Source of the DNA: Chondrus crispus
Lineage: Eukaryota > Rhodophyta > Florideophyceae > Gigartinales > Gigartinaceae
NCBI RefSeq assembly: GCF_000350225.1
Contig: NW_005178601.1
Location: 162,275 to 226,274, forward strand
Direction of reading: 5' to 3'
Length of the DNA stretch: 64,000 nucleotides
Position 1 is the first letter of the stretch. The number at the start of each line of letters is the position of its first letter. The notes beneath the pieces were generated by a model that made no database searches, had not been told where the DNA came from, and worked only from the letters and a program-made list of their open reading frames with translations. The position numbers and the translations under genes are program-made. Of this stretch, positions 19,635 to 31,072 are shown in pieces.

Positions 19635-20899
19635 TAATGGTAGGTTCGGAGGGGCAAGGGAAAGAAGGAAGGCAGGTTGATGTGTGTGAGTGAAGGAGTT
19701 GGTACAGAGGTTTACTTTGAAGCCGTTTTCCTGCGATACTTATACACTTCGAGTGCTACACTATCGCTCTACTACGACTCCCAGTAAACCATACTCTACT
19801 ATGCGCGACCAAGCGCGGTCCTCTTGTGGCCCGACCATACTGTTCGATTTCCACCTTACGAATCGATTCGTAACTATTAGCTCACAACTATTTCTACACA
19901 TTCCAAATGACTGTAAACCATGGCCCTATGCATGCAACTGTTTCACACCTTACTAATCTGCATCCAGTCATGCCAGACTTCATTGTTGTGCAACGAACAA
20001 CTTGGCACTTGTCTATTTCCAACAACGCAAACGTCTTTCATATCACAATCGCCATACGTATCCTTGTTTCTCACCTTACTAATTTCGCCAAGCACTGTCA
20101 GATAATTATGGCAAGTTATAACAATGTGCATCCAGACTTTCTACACAACTCACATGAGAATATATGTAAATCACACGAGTACTGTCATGAACTTGCATCC
20201 AACGGCGCACCATGACGAGAGCACAGTGCAACGGCGCGTGCTCACGCAAGACTCGCATACAGCGTGACGCGTACACGGAATAATCACACAACTGTATTCC
20301 TCTCGCGAGAAGTACTTGTTGTACTTATTGATTCACATGTACTGTACTCGGACACGCGCAGGATCGCAAACAGTCTGACACTGTAAAACTGTAAACCCTC
20401 ATGTGCATACACCTGGATGCGTGTACATGTGTACGTACACGAATTCACCTGGCGACGTGTACATGTGTACACGGCATACATGTGTCCCGCCCGGGGGCCC
20501 CATGCAACTACCCATTACAACCATGACAAACCACTTGAAACCCCCAAAACAACGTAATAATGGCATATACAGGCCATTTAAAGTACATCACAAGGCCAAT
20601 GACGCACACGTGGACAACGCTCGACCAATAGATTTGCAGCATTAGACCTGAGGGCCAATAGAATTGCAGTATTTCCTGTGTAGTCTATAGTGCTACGGGC
20701 CAAGGTTCCACTTGGCAAAACTATGCAAATTTGCATGACCCTCCGAGAGGCCACTCTCGTCCCCGGAACCCCAAAATCTGGGATTTTACACGTGTCATGT
20801 CGTGATATGGGTAAGAGCGCCCGGACCGTGCAGTCATGTACACGTGTCACTCGATTTTGACCTTTTCAGATAACAGCATGTGGTCGCACATTTCCAATA
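19635..20899 (-). repeat. B0 5' LTR (LTR-B)
   Basis: 1,265 bp in reverse orientation; element start TATTGGAAATG at 20899, element end CCTACCATTA at 19635. Complete. Beyond 20899 gypsy RNase H sequence begins. Confidence 0.93.
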
Positions 20900-22421
20900 G
20901 TGATCCGTTCGGACGGTGAACTTCGTGCCCTCGACGTACGGGCGTAGTGTACGGACGGCCCACACTACAGCGAAGCACTCGCGTTCCGTAGCCCTGTAGT
21001 TGCGTGCGCTGTCGTTTAACGAATACGACTAATATCTGACGGGGCGCCAGTCGTTGGCTTCGTCGTGTTCTTGCAGCAGCGTACACCCGAGTTGGTAGCG
21101 CTTACATCGGTATGGATCATGTACGGTCGACCGTACCGCGGAAGGGCAAGGATCGGCGGAGGGATCATCCTTGCCTTGAGGTCCTCGAATGCTTGAAGCT
21201 GGGCCTCCGTCGGGTCGTCGAAGTCGGGGTCGGAGTCCTTGCGGGTCAGGTCGGTTAGCGGTCGAGCTATCTTGGCAAAACCCTTGACGAAACGGCGGTA
21301 GACGTTGCAAGCCCCGAGGAACGAGCGCACCTGCGTCAGCGTCCTCGGCAACGTGAGTGTCTTGAAGGCATCGGCCGCCGTGTCGGCCACGCTGAGCTTA
21401 CCTGGGGATATCACGTGCCCCAGGTAATGCACCTTCGGACGGAAGAAGCTACACTTCTTGAGCTTGAGGGATATACCGACGGTCCTCAACAAGTTCAAGA
21501 CAGTGTCGAGGTGGTCGGCGTGCTCCTCGTGCGTTCGGAAAATACGATGACGTCGTCGACGTATACGAGACATATCTGCCATCTTACGCCGGACAAGATG
21601 ATTTCCAATGCACGTTGGATGGTGGCCGGTGCCCCTTTGAGCCCGAACGGCATACGCAAATGGCGAAACGTACCAATATGCGTGGTAAATGTGGTCTTAT
21701 CTCGGTCTTCCGGCGCGACCGGGATTTGCCAGTAGCCTAAATTGCAGTCGAGCGTAGTGAAGACGGCTGCATCCCCTAACGAATCGATGCAGTCGTCCAT
21801 CCGGGGCAGCGGATACGAATCCGCTGCCGTCTTTGCGTTAAGACGTCGATAGTCAACGCAAAACCGAAGAGAGCCGTCTCTCTTCGGGACGAGCACCACC
21901 GGCGAAGCCCACTCGGTGCTTGCAGGTTCGATAACTCCGGCGTTCAACATCTTGTTGACTTCTTTAGCGACCATCTCACGCATGGCGGGCCCCTTTGGGT
22001 AGGGCATGGAACGAATCGGTTTCGTCCCCGCCTCGAGTGGTATGCGGTGCTCCGTTGCTCGTGTCGTACGGCGCTCACCGCTCCACAGACTCGAATGCTT
22101 ACGGAGCATGTCGAGCACCCGTGCACGGAGCTTGTCATCGTCGATGTATGACAAGTCCACTTCTTTTTCCCAATTCTCCGGCGAATTTTCGGGATCCTTA
22201 TTTGTTGCTCGCGCCGTGCCCTCCGTCGATGATGGGCACCCTGCAGGCTGATCGCCGTGGCCGGCGTGATTTCCTTCGGCGGTCTTATTTTCCGGGGAGC
22301 TTGGTCGGCCAGCTCCCCCTCTCCCGGCTTGCACGTCGAAGTCGGTGAGATGCAGTGCGTGTGCGATCTCCGCCCCGACTCGGCGCTCGGGTGTCAGTAT
22401 CGCCAGCGGATTGCGCTTCGC
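20900..22421 (-). pseudogene. G1 reverse transcriptase and RNase H
   Basis: Minus-strand frames reading from 22421 down. RT motifs visible: FCVDYRRLN, FTTLDCNLGYWQIPV, RMPFGLKGAPATIQ and the catalytic CLVYVDDVIVFS, in the frame ending at 21495. A frameshift near 21540 moves into the next frame (HADHLDTVLNLL, LGHVISPGK, VRSFLGACNVYRRFV), then RNase H with MIHTDVSAT and another shift. The last readable part is the ERECFAVVWAVRTLRPYVEG region, which ends TDH at the B0 junction. Ty3/gypsy by motif and domain order. Confidence 0.88.
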
Positions 22422-23685
22422 TATTGAAAATGTGCCACCACATGCTGTTATCTGAAAAGGTCAAAATCGAGTGACACGTGTACATGACTGCACGGTCCGG
22501 GCGCTCTTACCCATATCACGACATGACACGTGTAAAATCCCAGATTTTGGGGTTCTGGGGACGAAAGTGGCCTCTCGGAGGGTCATGCAAATTTGCATAG
22601 TTTTGCCAAGTGGAACCTTGGCCCGGAGCACTATAGACTACACAAGAAATACTGCAATTCTATTGGCCCTCAGGTCTGATGTGGCAAATCTATTGGTCGA
22701 GCGTTGTCCACGTGTGCGTCATTGGCCTTGTGATGTACTTTAAATGGCCTGTATATGCCATTATTACGTTGTTTTGGGGGTTTCAAGTGGTTTGTCATGG
22801 TTGTAATGGGTAATTGCATGGGGCCCCCGGGCGGGACACATGTACGCCGTGTACACATGTACACGTCGCCAGGTGGATTCGTGTACGTACACATGTACAC
22901 GCATCCAGGTGTATGCACATGAGGGTTTACAGTTTTACAGTGTCAGACTGTTTGCGATCCTGCGCGTGTCCGAGTACAGTACATGTGAATCAAAAGTACA
23001 ACAAGTACTTCTCGCGAGAGGAATACAGTTGTGCGATTATTCTGTGTACGCGTCACGCTGTATGCGAGTCTTGCGTGAGCACGCGCCGTTGCACTGTGCT
23101 CTCGTCATGGTGCGCCGTTGGATGCAAGTTCATGACAGTACTCGTGTGATTTACATGTATTCTCATGTGAGTTGTGTAGAAAGTCTGGATGCACATTGTT
23201 ATAACTTGCCATAATTATCTGACAGTGCTTGGCGAAATTAGTAAGGTAAGAAACAAGGATACGTATGGCGATTGTGATGTGAAAGACGTTTGCGGTGTTG
23301 GAAATAGACAAGTGCCAAGTTGTTCGTTGCACAACAATGAAGTCTGGCATGACTGGATGCAGATTAGTAAGATGTGAAACAGTTGCATGCATAGGGCCAT
23401 GGTTTACAGTCATTTGGAATGTGTAGAAATAGTTGTGAGCTAATAATTACGAATCGATTCGTAAGGTGGAAATCGAACAGTATGGTCGGGCCACAAGAGG
23501 ACCGCGCTTGGTCGCGCATAGTAGAGTATGGTTTACTGGGAGTCGGAGTAGAGCGATAGTGTAGCACTCGAAGTGTATAAGTATCGCAGGAAAACGGCTT
23601 CGAAGTAAACCTCGGTACCAACTCCTTCACTCACACACGTCAACCTGCTTTCCTTCTTTCCCTTACCCCTCCGAACCTACCTTTA
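22422..23685 (+). repeat. Solo LTR-B in G1
   Basis: 1,264 bp, TATTGAAAATG to CTACCTTTA, flanked by TTCGC at 22417-22421 and 23686-23690. No internal sequence, so it is a solo LTR left by LTR-LTR recombination of a full family B element. Confidence 0.95.
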
Positions 23686-23690
23686 TTCGC

Positions 23691-24600
23691 GCACCCGACG
23701 ACGGTGCGCTTCGGGACCGGCCTCGCCTGGCGCGAAAAATTCGCCACGATCACGTCAAAGTTGTGATTCGGTAAGACCTCGGCCACCCCGTTTGTCAACC
23801 TCACTCCGTGTCGACGTTGGAGTTACGGCTTCGCTTCCAAGAAAACGAGGCCGCTCCCGGCGGTGGTGACGCGTATCCGTGCTTGCGACACCGCGGGGAT
23901 CGTGATCTATCGTGCGACACGGATAGCCTGCGGAGCTTCTTCGCGAATCTCAGCCCTGCTTGACAGACGACCGTGGCGCCGGGTTCTGGGAGACGTCTCT
24001 CCCTTCCCATCGACAACGGCGACGGAGCCACCTTGTTGGAGCTCGAGCCTCTGCGTATCGATGTCGATACTTCGAACGTGCCCATCGATGAACGCCGTGC
24101 CCAGAAGGACGGGCACCGCGAGTTGGTCGGCGACGACGAACGGAATGCGGTACGTCGTGTTCCACAGTCGGACGGCCAGCTGCACGACCGCACTCAGCTT
24201 GAGCGGGTTACTGTTCGCGTCTGCCAACCGTGGTAGGGATGTGTCGGGTACGACGTAGCCCGTCCAATCGGGAAGAAGGTCGGCCTTCCTCACCAGGTTA
24301 TACCCCGAGCAGGTATCGACTGCAATGGTATGAGGCTTGACCGCGTTCCCCTTGGCTGCCATCGAGCCGAGGACGTTGTATATCTTCGATGTCATCAAGC
24401 GGATGACACCATCGACTACCTTCGGTGACAACGGAGCGGCCAGTTCGTTCCGCTTGGGCCGCCGGCGCCAGTTCCGGCATCTCTTCCGCGTTCTTCGGCC
24501 TCGGTCGCGGGGCGTCCGTCGGTCAGTGACGTCCTCGCCACAAATCGTGTTCGTACGCGACTTGAGTTCTTCTGGCGGTCCCGGACCCCCTTAGGTCGGG
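23691..24600 (-). pseudogene. G1 aspartic protease region
   Basis: Frame from 24431 to 23907 contains IAVDTCSGYNLV, the retropepsin active site with Cys in place of the usual Gly (DTGS), a flap-like hydrophobic stretch, and LLGTAFIDGHV near the second conserved part of such proteases. It lies between the gag knuckle and RT, as in gypsy. Frames on either side are broken. The 300 bp beyond 24431 show only remnants. Confidence 0.75.
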
Positions 24601-26440
24601 CCGCTGGCGCCTTCGATGCGCTTTTTGTTAGGTACGTGGCTAACGGTTGCCACGGTGCCTACCTCCATGTGCGCCGGGCTCACGGTTGCCTCTGCGTCCC
24701 TTCCCTCTCGCACCGGACTTACGGGAGTCTCGGTGCGCTCGTGCGGGGACGAGGGGAATATTATCGGCAATCATTCCCCTCCTCCGGCGGGATTGAAACG
24801 TAACGGGTCTGGGTTGGGGTGACAAGACGGCTCACGCGACTGCGGGAACGTAACCGCCTTCACGGGGTTTTCGAACTACCCGAGCTGTCGGAACTACCCG
24901 CCTTGCTATCGTTAGTAAACTTGTTGACGAGTCCGTGGCTGTGGTGATGCGCGTCGTTCTTCCACCCCGGCTGGGCCTCCTCTACGAAGTAATCGGATAC
25001 TTCGCCACCTTGAATTGAAACGTCCGGGCCGTTGTAATATTTGAGGGGCGGCGAGAACCGGTTCTCCTCCACCTCCCTCCGTGGGCTGGGGGTTCGGACC
25101 CCCAACCCAATCTTGGAGGTACATGATGGCGTTCTGTACCCCTTGGGGCAAGTGGGGACGGCCCCGGCCGCCTCTTCCATCTCGACGGGGATACTGCGTA
25201 TCTACCCGACAGAGGTCAGGGCGATCCCTTTGATCGGTTTTCGGGTGTCGATACCGGCCTTCGCGAGGGGCGAAACGGACGCCCACACCCGATCGGTTCG
25301 GGTCTCCTCGCCGCGGGCCTCGGTCTTCCCGCGCAGACTGCTGGATGAGATTGCGCATCCCGGGGCGCGTATCGATCTGATAGCAGTAGTTCCTGTACGC
25401 CGTAAACTGACGTTGTTCAGGCGACAGGAACGTGCACGCGTACATGGCGTGGCCGTACGTCCGGCATAGCCAGCAAACATACGCGCTGCCATCCGTCGAC
25501 GCGAACGTCGCTGCGTGCTGTGCCTCCTTGTCGGTGAGTCGAGGCACGTAAGGCGGCATGCAGTCTCCTTCTTGACGGGAGATGTGCAGCTCTGCCATGT
25601 TGTGGTTCGGACCACCCGTGGCTTTCGTCGTGCGCACGAACGCAGTCGCGTAGCTTCCAGTCGATCGCGTGGAAGCTGGCGTTGGAGGTCGGCCTCCAGT
25701 CCGGTCGAAGCCTTGCGTAATGAGGACAGGATCGGCTTGCCACTCATCTTATTAAATGTGGAGGGCGGTCGCCGGCGAACTTGTTCCGTGCGACCTCGGA
25801 GTTCGGACTCCCTTCGCTGCTGGCTTCGGATCCGGCAGCGGCAAACCGCGACGAGCGCGGTAGGTTTTTCCCTCGGCCGTTTCGATACGGCGAATCGTTG
25901 AGAGTTCGGTTTTCTGTTGCCCGGGCAACCTTTGCATCGTCTCTACGACAGCGGCCCGGGTCGCAGTGGACAACCCGCGCGCGAAGTACTGCGCGAGGGC
26001 TTGTTCTGAGAACACGGCGGTGCATCGGAACGCGGCTGATTCCAGCCGGTCTGCGAACGTGTTCTCGGTTTCGTGAGGAAGCTGTCGCGCCGACGCGACA
26101 GCATCAAACGCTTCCCCTAACACATCGTCGGTTAAGTAGCGTTTGATGAACTGGTTGAAGAGAACAGGCCAGCTCGCATCGTCGTGGGGCTGGCAGGCGC
26201 GGAGGCCGCGCATGTTGTAACTCGTATACAACCGCTACGCTTCTCGCCCGAGGAAGTGAGAGAAGACACGGACTGCCACACCTTCGGTCAGGTGCTGGGC
26301 ATTGAAGGTTATCCGGGTATCCTTCAGGAACGGGAGCAACTGAATGGCATCAGTACCATCGAAGCTCTTCATCGTGGGGCGGAGCCCACGGCAGCGTTGG
26401 ACGTACTTGGCGATCCGTCCCGCGTCACCCGAGGTAGCGA
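24601..26440 (-). pseudogene. G1 gag with CCHC knuckle
   Basis: From 26440 down: a capsid-like frame (ends with a TAG stop at 26235-26237, then continues in the same frame as YTSYNMRGLRACQPHDD, ETENTFADRLESAAFRC, ARGLSTATRAAVVE to 25752). A frame change leads to a nucleocapsid part with one C-x2-C-x4-H-x4-C knuckle (CWLCRTYGHAMYAC, around 25430-25470) and an Arg/Gly-rich tail ending at 24912. The layout is typical for gypsy gag. Stop and shifts make it non-functional. Confidence 0.75.
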
Positions 26441-27072
26441 TGTTGGAAATCTTCGACCACATGCTAAGCTACAAGCCTGGACAGATATTACACGTGTACG
26501 TCGACGAAACCTAAAATGCTTGCAAGAGCATTCTCAGGATGTTTGGTCTTCAACGTGGACACGTGTCATATTTGTACACGGTTGCACTTTCCTATTATTT
26601 CCGAGCATGTTTCAATTTTGGTGTTGACACGTGTATGTTTTGTACCTCGTGGCACTCTACAGTACATTCTGAACATGTTTCATTTTTCTCGATTTGACAC
26701 GTGTGTGACACGTATGACGTATGTGCCACAGTGGTTATTAATCGTAGTGTAAAATCTGTAATCTACAGTACAGTACATTCAGATATTATTGACTCTCAAA
26801 CGGTCCCAAATTATTAGCAAGAGAGAGTGCAAGTAGGAAAGTCATTTGATTATCAACCGAGAGTGGAAGTAGGAGAGTCACTTGATTATCAACGAGTGCA
26901 AGAAGGAGAGTCACGTGACCAGCCCTAATGGCTCGAATTGTATGTAGTTCGAAGAGTATAAGTAGCGCCAATAGTTGGCGACCAAGAGTAAAATGGTATC
27001 AACTTCTTTTCCCGTCAACCCCCAGCAACCTTCAACCATCCTTCTTCCCTCTGCCCCGCTGACCTTTCTATA
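26441..27072 (+). repeat. C1 5' LTR (LTR-C)
   Basis: 632 bp, TGTTGGAAATCTTCGACC to CTTTCTATA. Carries CACGTG-containing repeats related to those of LTR-A, ends its U3-like part with TATAAG at 26957-26962 and shares the GCCAATAGTTGGCGACC downstream pattern with LTR-A (GCCAGAAGTTGGCGACTC). Two other copies: 53021-53652 and 57759-58421 (the latter with 31 extra bp). Confidence 0.9.
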
Positions 27073-28280
27073 GGTTATGGGCCCAGTTCAACGCTGATCG
27101 TCGTCTTCGTTTTGGTTCAAGTTCGAGTTTCACCGTCGTTCAAGTATCAGTTTGTTCAGCTCGTCAAGCAGAAGAAGAAGGTATCAGTTTCAGTCTCCGC
27201 TTTCGAGTTTAGTTTTTCAGTTTTTTCAGTTTTCGCCGTCGTTTTCACCACCGTTTCAGCCGATTTTTCAGTTTGGTGGTCCGTCAGTTCCCAGTTTTTG
27301 GAAATCAACTTTGTGCTCTTGCAGCTTTGTCGTGGCAGTCGTTGTGTGAGCTGTGGGTGAGCCTCCCGCTAGTCGGGAGGAAGAAAGTCCCTAGTGGCCA
27401 ACGAACTGCCAAATCCTCAGTGGTCTGTCAGTTCTCAGTTTTTTGCTTTGTCGTGGCAGTCGTTGTGTGAGCTGTGGGTGAGCCTTCCGCTAGTCGGGAG
27501 GAAGAAAGTCCCTAGTGGCCAACGCACTGCCAAATCCTCAGTGGAACATACCCTCGCTCTTGGTGAAAGGCTGGTGCCATTGGAAATCTGACTTGAGCGA
27601 GGGTCCGACCAAGAATCGTCGAGAGACGAAACACTGATCCTCGGGGAGGATCACAGTGTACTGGTCTAGTCGATCCGCACTCTGCCTTCGGGAGGTGCGT
27701 CGGCGGTGTGGGTAACGCTCTCGGTATTAGCCCTATAGGTACGACTTCGGTCCCCTGGGTGAAGAGAATACGTGCCTAAACACTGAACCTCTCACTATAC
27801 GTGTATAAGGTCGCATACCTTGATTAAGTTCGCACGGAAGAGGGTGACCCAAGGAGTGATTGTGAACAAATCACACGAGTACGACGAAGGCAGTTTCATT
27901 CTTGTGTTGTGGGAGACCCTTGAGGCAGTACCGTATCAAGTTTGGACAAGCCGATTTAGGTTGCAGGGACCGTTCGCGGTAGTAATCAAAAGTCCTGGTT
28001 CGTCTACAGGCAAAGTTGTTGTGCTTACTCGTGGCACGTTTGATTTAGTTCACACTCGAAAGACCCGCACTGGCCGACATATAGGGGTAGCGCCCTAAGG
28101 CATTTTTAAGAAGAATACGCTTGTTCCACTCCGCCGGGAACAAGCACCAAGAACGTTTCCGAGTAATCGCTACAAACTTCCTATACGGGTGGGCTTGCCA
28201 TTGTGTTGACTATCGGTTAACGGCCTGGGATCCCGGGACGGAAGACCTTGTATACTCGAAGGGTACATCCATTCGGCGAA
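27073..28280 (+). promoter_or_regulatory. C1 primer site and leader
   Basis: GGTTATGGGCCCAG at 27073-27086. A 121-bp segment starting at 27326 is tandemly repeated at 27447; each copy has the hairpin CCTCCCG-CTAGT-CGGGAGG (or a one-base variant). From about 27550 the leader is the family A structured leader. A frame from 27820 to 28098 is open here for 92 codons but starts without ATG and is shifted by 2 nt in A1 and A3, so I do not call it a gene. The cross-family block lies at about 28183-28236. Confidence 0.7.
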
Positions 28281-31072
28281 ATGGATGACCAAAGCTCTGG
28301 ATCGGTCAGAATCGAGAAGCTGACCGCATCTAACTTTTACATCTGGAAGCAGAAAATCCAGCTACTGCTTGCTCTCCGAGATGTCGATCAATACGTTTTT
28401 GATGATATATCGGAAAATGCGACCTCAGATGATCGCAGGAAGTGGATTCGTGGTGATGCGAAAGCAAAGGCAATCATCGGACTCACGCTTTCTGATGACT
28501 ACTTGCAACATGTGCGAGGGTGTAGCAGTGCAAAAGAGACATGGGAGGCGATTCTGAATGTGTTTGAGCGTCACACTTTGCTCAACAAACTTGCCCCCCG
28601 TCGCGACTTTTACACTGTATCCATGCTTCCATCTGAGATAGTGCTCGTGTTCATCAATCGTGTGAAGCAACTTGCTGCCAGATTGCATTCAATGACTGTT
28701 GAGATTGACGATAAAGAAATTGCAATGGCTGTGTTAAATGGTTTGCCTCCACGATTTGATAACTTGATTGTTGCACTTGACGCACTTGGCAATGAGGATA
28801 AAGTGTTTGGACTCGATTTTGTGAAGAGTCGTCTGCTGCAAGAGGAACAACGAGAGAGCATGAAGACCGCTTCCACTACTTCACCCCACGCACCTGTACT
28901 TGTCAATCGTATGCCTATTCGACGCGATATGAAATGTACGAATTGCAATAGACATGGGCATACTGCAGCGCGTTGCTGGGGCAAGGATGTGAATGGGCGC
29001 CGACCAGCACCGCCAGACGGGTTCCGGTCCCGCAACCCCGGCATGAAGGCAAGTGCATTTGTATCTCCAGATGAAACTTCTAATGCTGCCTTCGCTGAAA
29101 GCCACTTTACATGCCTGCTTTCGACTTCTTCTCCCGAAAGGAAGGCAGTAAACGCAGGGTCATGGCTTGTGGATTCCGGTTGCAGTGCCCACATTACATT
29201 TGATCGCTCTTTGTTCGTTACTTATGAACAGATGCAATCTGGATCAGTCGAGATGGGCACGAAGGCTAGAGCCAATGTCGGTGGTCGTGGTGAGGTAGAA
29301 TTCATGTTGAACGTCAATGGTAGTCCACATCCTTGCAAATTGTCCAACGTTTTGCATGTCCCTGATTTCGGATACTCGCTTCTGTCTGTTAGCCAAATCG
29401 TTTCAAAGGGCTTGCAAGTGTCATTTGAAAATGACAAATGCATCGTTACTGCAGGACCAACTGGAGTTGCCACAGCTAGTCAAGTTGGGGATTTATTCAT
29501 ACTTGACGTCATCAATGAAACTTTCTCTGCTCACGTAGTTACCTTGCAGACGCTACATGAACGAATGGCCCATGTTAACGTACAAGGAATCGCATCAATG
29601 ATTCACAATAATGTGGTAAGTGGCATCAATGTTCGGCAAAGCGATGTGATCAGAGCAATGAATCGAAAGTCTGACAATCACTCTCTCGTTTGTCCTGCGT
29701 GTGTGTTTGGCAAAGCAACGCGATCAGTAATCCCGAAACAGCGATCATCGTCTCGAGCACAGAACTGTCTTGACTTGGTACATTCTGACGTTTGCGGTCC
29801 GCTCGAAGTACAGTCTATTGGTGGTTCGAGATACTTCATTACATTTGTAGATGATCACTCCAACTGGGTTGTTGTGTACACGATGCGAAATAAATCTGAG
29901 GTGTTTGCAAAATACAAGTTGTATGAACAGTTTGCCCAAACGCACACTGGTTGCAAAGTGAAGGTGCTTCGCACTGATCGAGGGGGAGAGTACTTGTCGA
30001 CGGAATTCAAGTCATATTTGGATTCAAACGGTACACAGCACCAGCTCACCACTGCCTACACACCTGAACAAAACGGTGTTGCTGAACGTTTAAATCGAAC
30101 CTTGATTGATCTTGTCCGTTCCATGCTTTCTCATAAACAGGTCAGTAAACGATTCTGGGCAGAGGCTCTTGCCACTTCGGTATATGTACGCAATGGAGTT
30201 TCTTCACGGGCTTTGCCAGTTAACACGACTCCCCATCACATTTGGATGAAGTCAACTCCAAATGTTGGCCATTTGCGAGTATTTGGGTCAAAGTGTTGGT
30301 ATACATTACCGAAATTAGAGCTCAGTAAGCTTGACTTGCGAGCGCGTGAAGCGATGTTTCTCGGTTATTCGCAATGCAGTAAAGCATACAAACTTTGGGA
30401 CGGAGAGCTGAGTAAAGTTGTTGTTTCACGAGATGCCAAGTTTGATGAATCGACATGTGGGATGCATGACATTCCTGCACATGAAAAAGATTCAATCAGC
30501 TCTGACCTTGGCGTTGTATTGCTCGGTGGCGACAATGAGAATGAAGCCGCTACCCCAAATGCTAATGAGGTTGGGTCGGAAGAGGATGAAATTTCAGGGG
30601 AGGTTATTGAAAACGAGGACACTCACTCTGTAGGTGAGAATGATGAAGATGATATATCACCTCCCGTCGAAACTCCGAATGTCACCCCTCCAACCGACTC
30701 CAGCTGTACGAAGATCGTCTCGAATCAGTAGATCTCCCGGATCATGGTGGAGGAGCAACTTTGCAGCTGCTCCTCTTTCACATGCGCATGTCGCTATTGA
30801 AGGTCCCAAGACTTTCAAACAAGCAACCCACGGTCCTAGAGCTGCATTCTGGCAAACCGCCATTGACAAAGAACTTGCATCGCAGACTAACAATCGGACT
30901 TGGAAACTTGTTCCTCGATCTGAGGCGTCAAACATCTTGACACCTCGATGGGTTTTCAATGTCAAGCAGCTGCCTGATGCAAATGGCAATATAGTTGAAA
31001 GTGCAAAAGCCAGACTTGTTGCATGTGGATTCCAGCAAGTGCAGGGTCTTGACTATACTGAGACATATGCCC
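28281..31072 (+). pseudogene. C1 gag-pol, frameshifted and truncated
   Basis: Family A polyprotein starting MDDQSSGS. Gag, CCHC knuckle, DSG protease and the full DDE integrase are readable to 30694. There a 2-nt deletion (CCAACCGACTCC against CCAACTCCGACTCC in A1) shifts the frame in the linker before RT; the shifted frame continues into RT (VSRSPGSWW-type region, KARLVACGFQQVQGLDYTETYA) and stops at the LTR-A junction. YVDD and RNase H are absent. The integrase contains the PPT-like TGATCGAGGGGGAG at 29975-29988. Confidence 0.92.

Larger units (their letters stand above)
733..20899 (-). mobile_element. Copia family B element B0 (host of B1 and A1)
   Basis: Minus-strand Ty1/copia element split in three by later insertions. 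Pieces in element order: 5' LTR 20899-19635, primer site 19634-19621, leader 19620-19592 and 12116-11778, zinc-finger gene 11777-11106, gag and start of protease 10933-10032, then protease and integrase 1765-733. The pieces join exactly once B1 (1766-10031, GAATC duplicated) and A1 (12117-19591, GACTC duplicated) are removed. Beyond 733 the element is cut by an LTR-A. It was itself inserted into the RNase H region of the gypsy element G1 at 20899/20900. Confidence 0.9.
20900..26440 (-). mobile_element. Ty3/gypsy element G1, decayed
   Basis: GC-rich minus-strand remnant with gag, protease, RT and RNase H in gypsy order. It is cut on the left by B0 and on the right by LTR-C of C1, and carries a solo LTR-B (22422-23685). 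The integrase and both LTRs are not in the window. Several frameshifts and stops show it is older than the copia insertions. Base composition is clearly different from the copia elements. Confidence 0.85.
26441..31072 (+). mobile_element. Chimeric copia element C1 (LTR-C with family A body)
   Basis: LTR-C 26441-27072, primer site 27073-27086, leader, gag-pol from 28281. From the ACCCTCGCTC hairpin (about 27550) onward it is family A sequence. The LTR and the first 470 bp of leader are not. The element breaks off in RT at 31072 where LTR-A of A3 starts; its own 3' LTR is not recognisable next to A3. It was inserted into G1 gag. Confidence 0.85.

Noticed and set aside
27820..28098. 92-codon frame in the C1 leader
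   Set aside because: Begins at TTG, and a 2-nt difference breaks it in A1 and A3; the RNA structure is conserved, not the frame.
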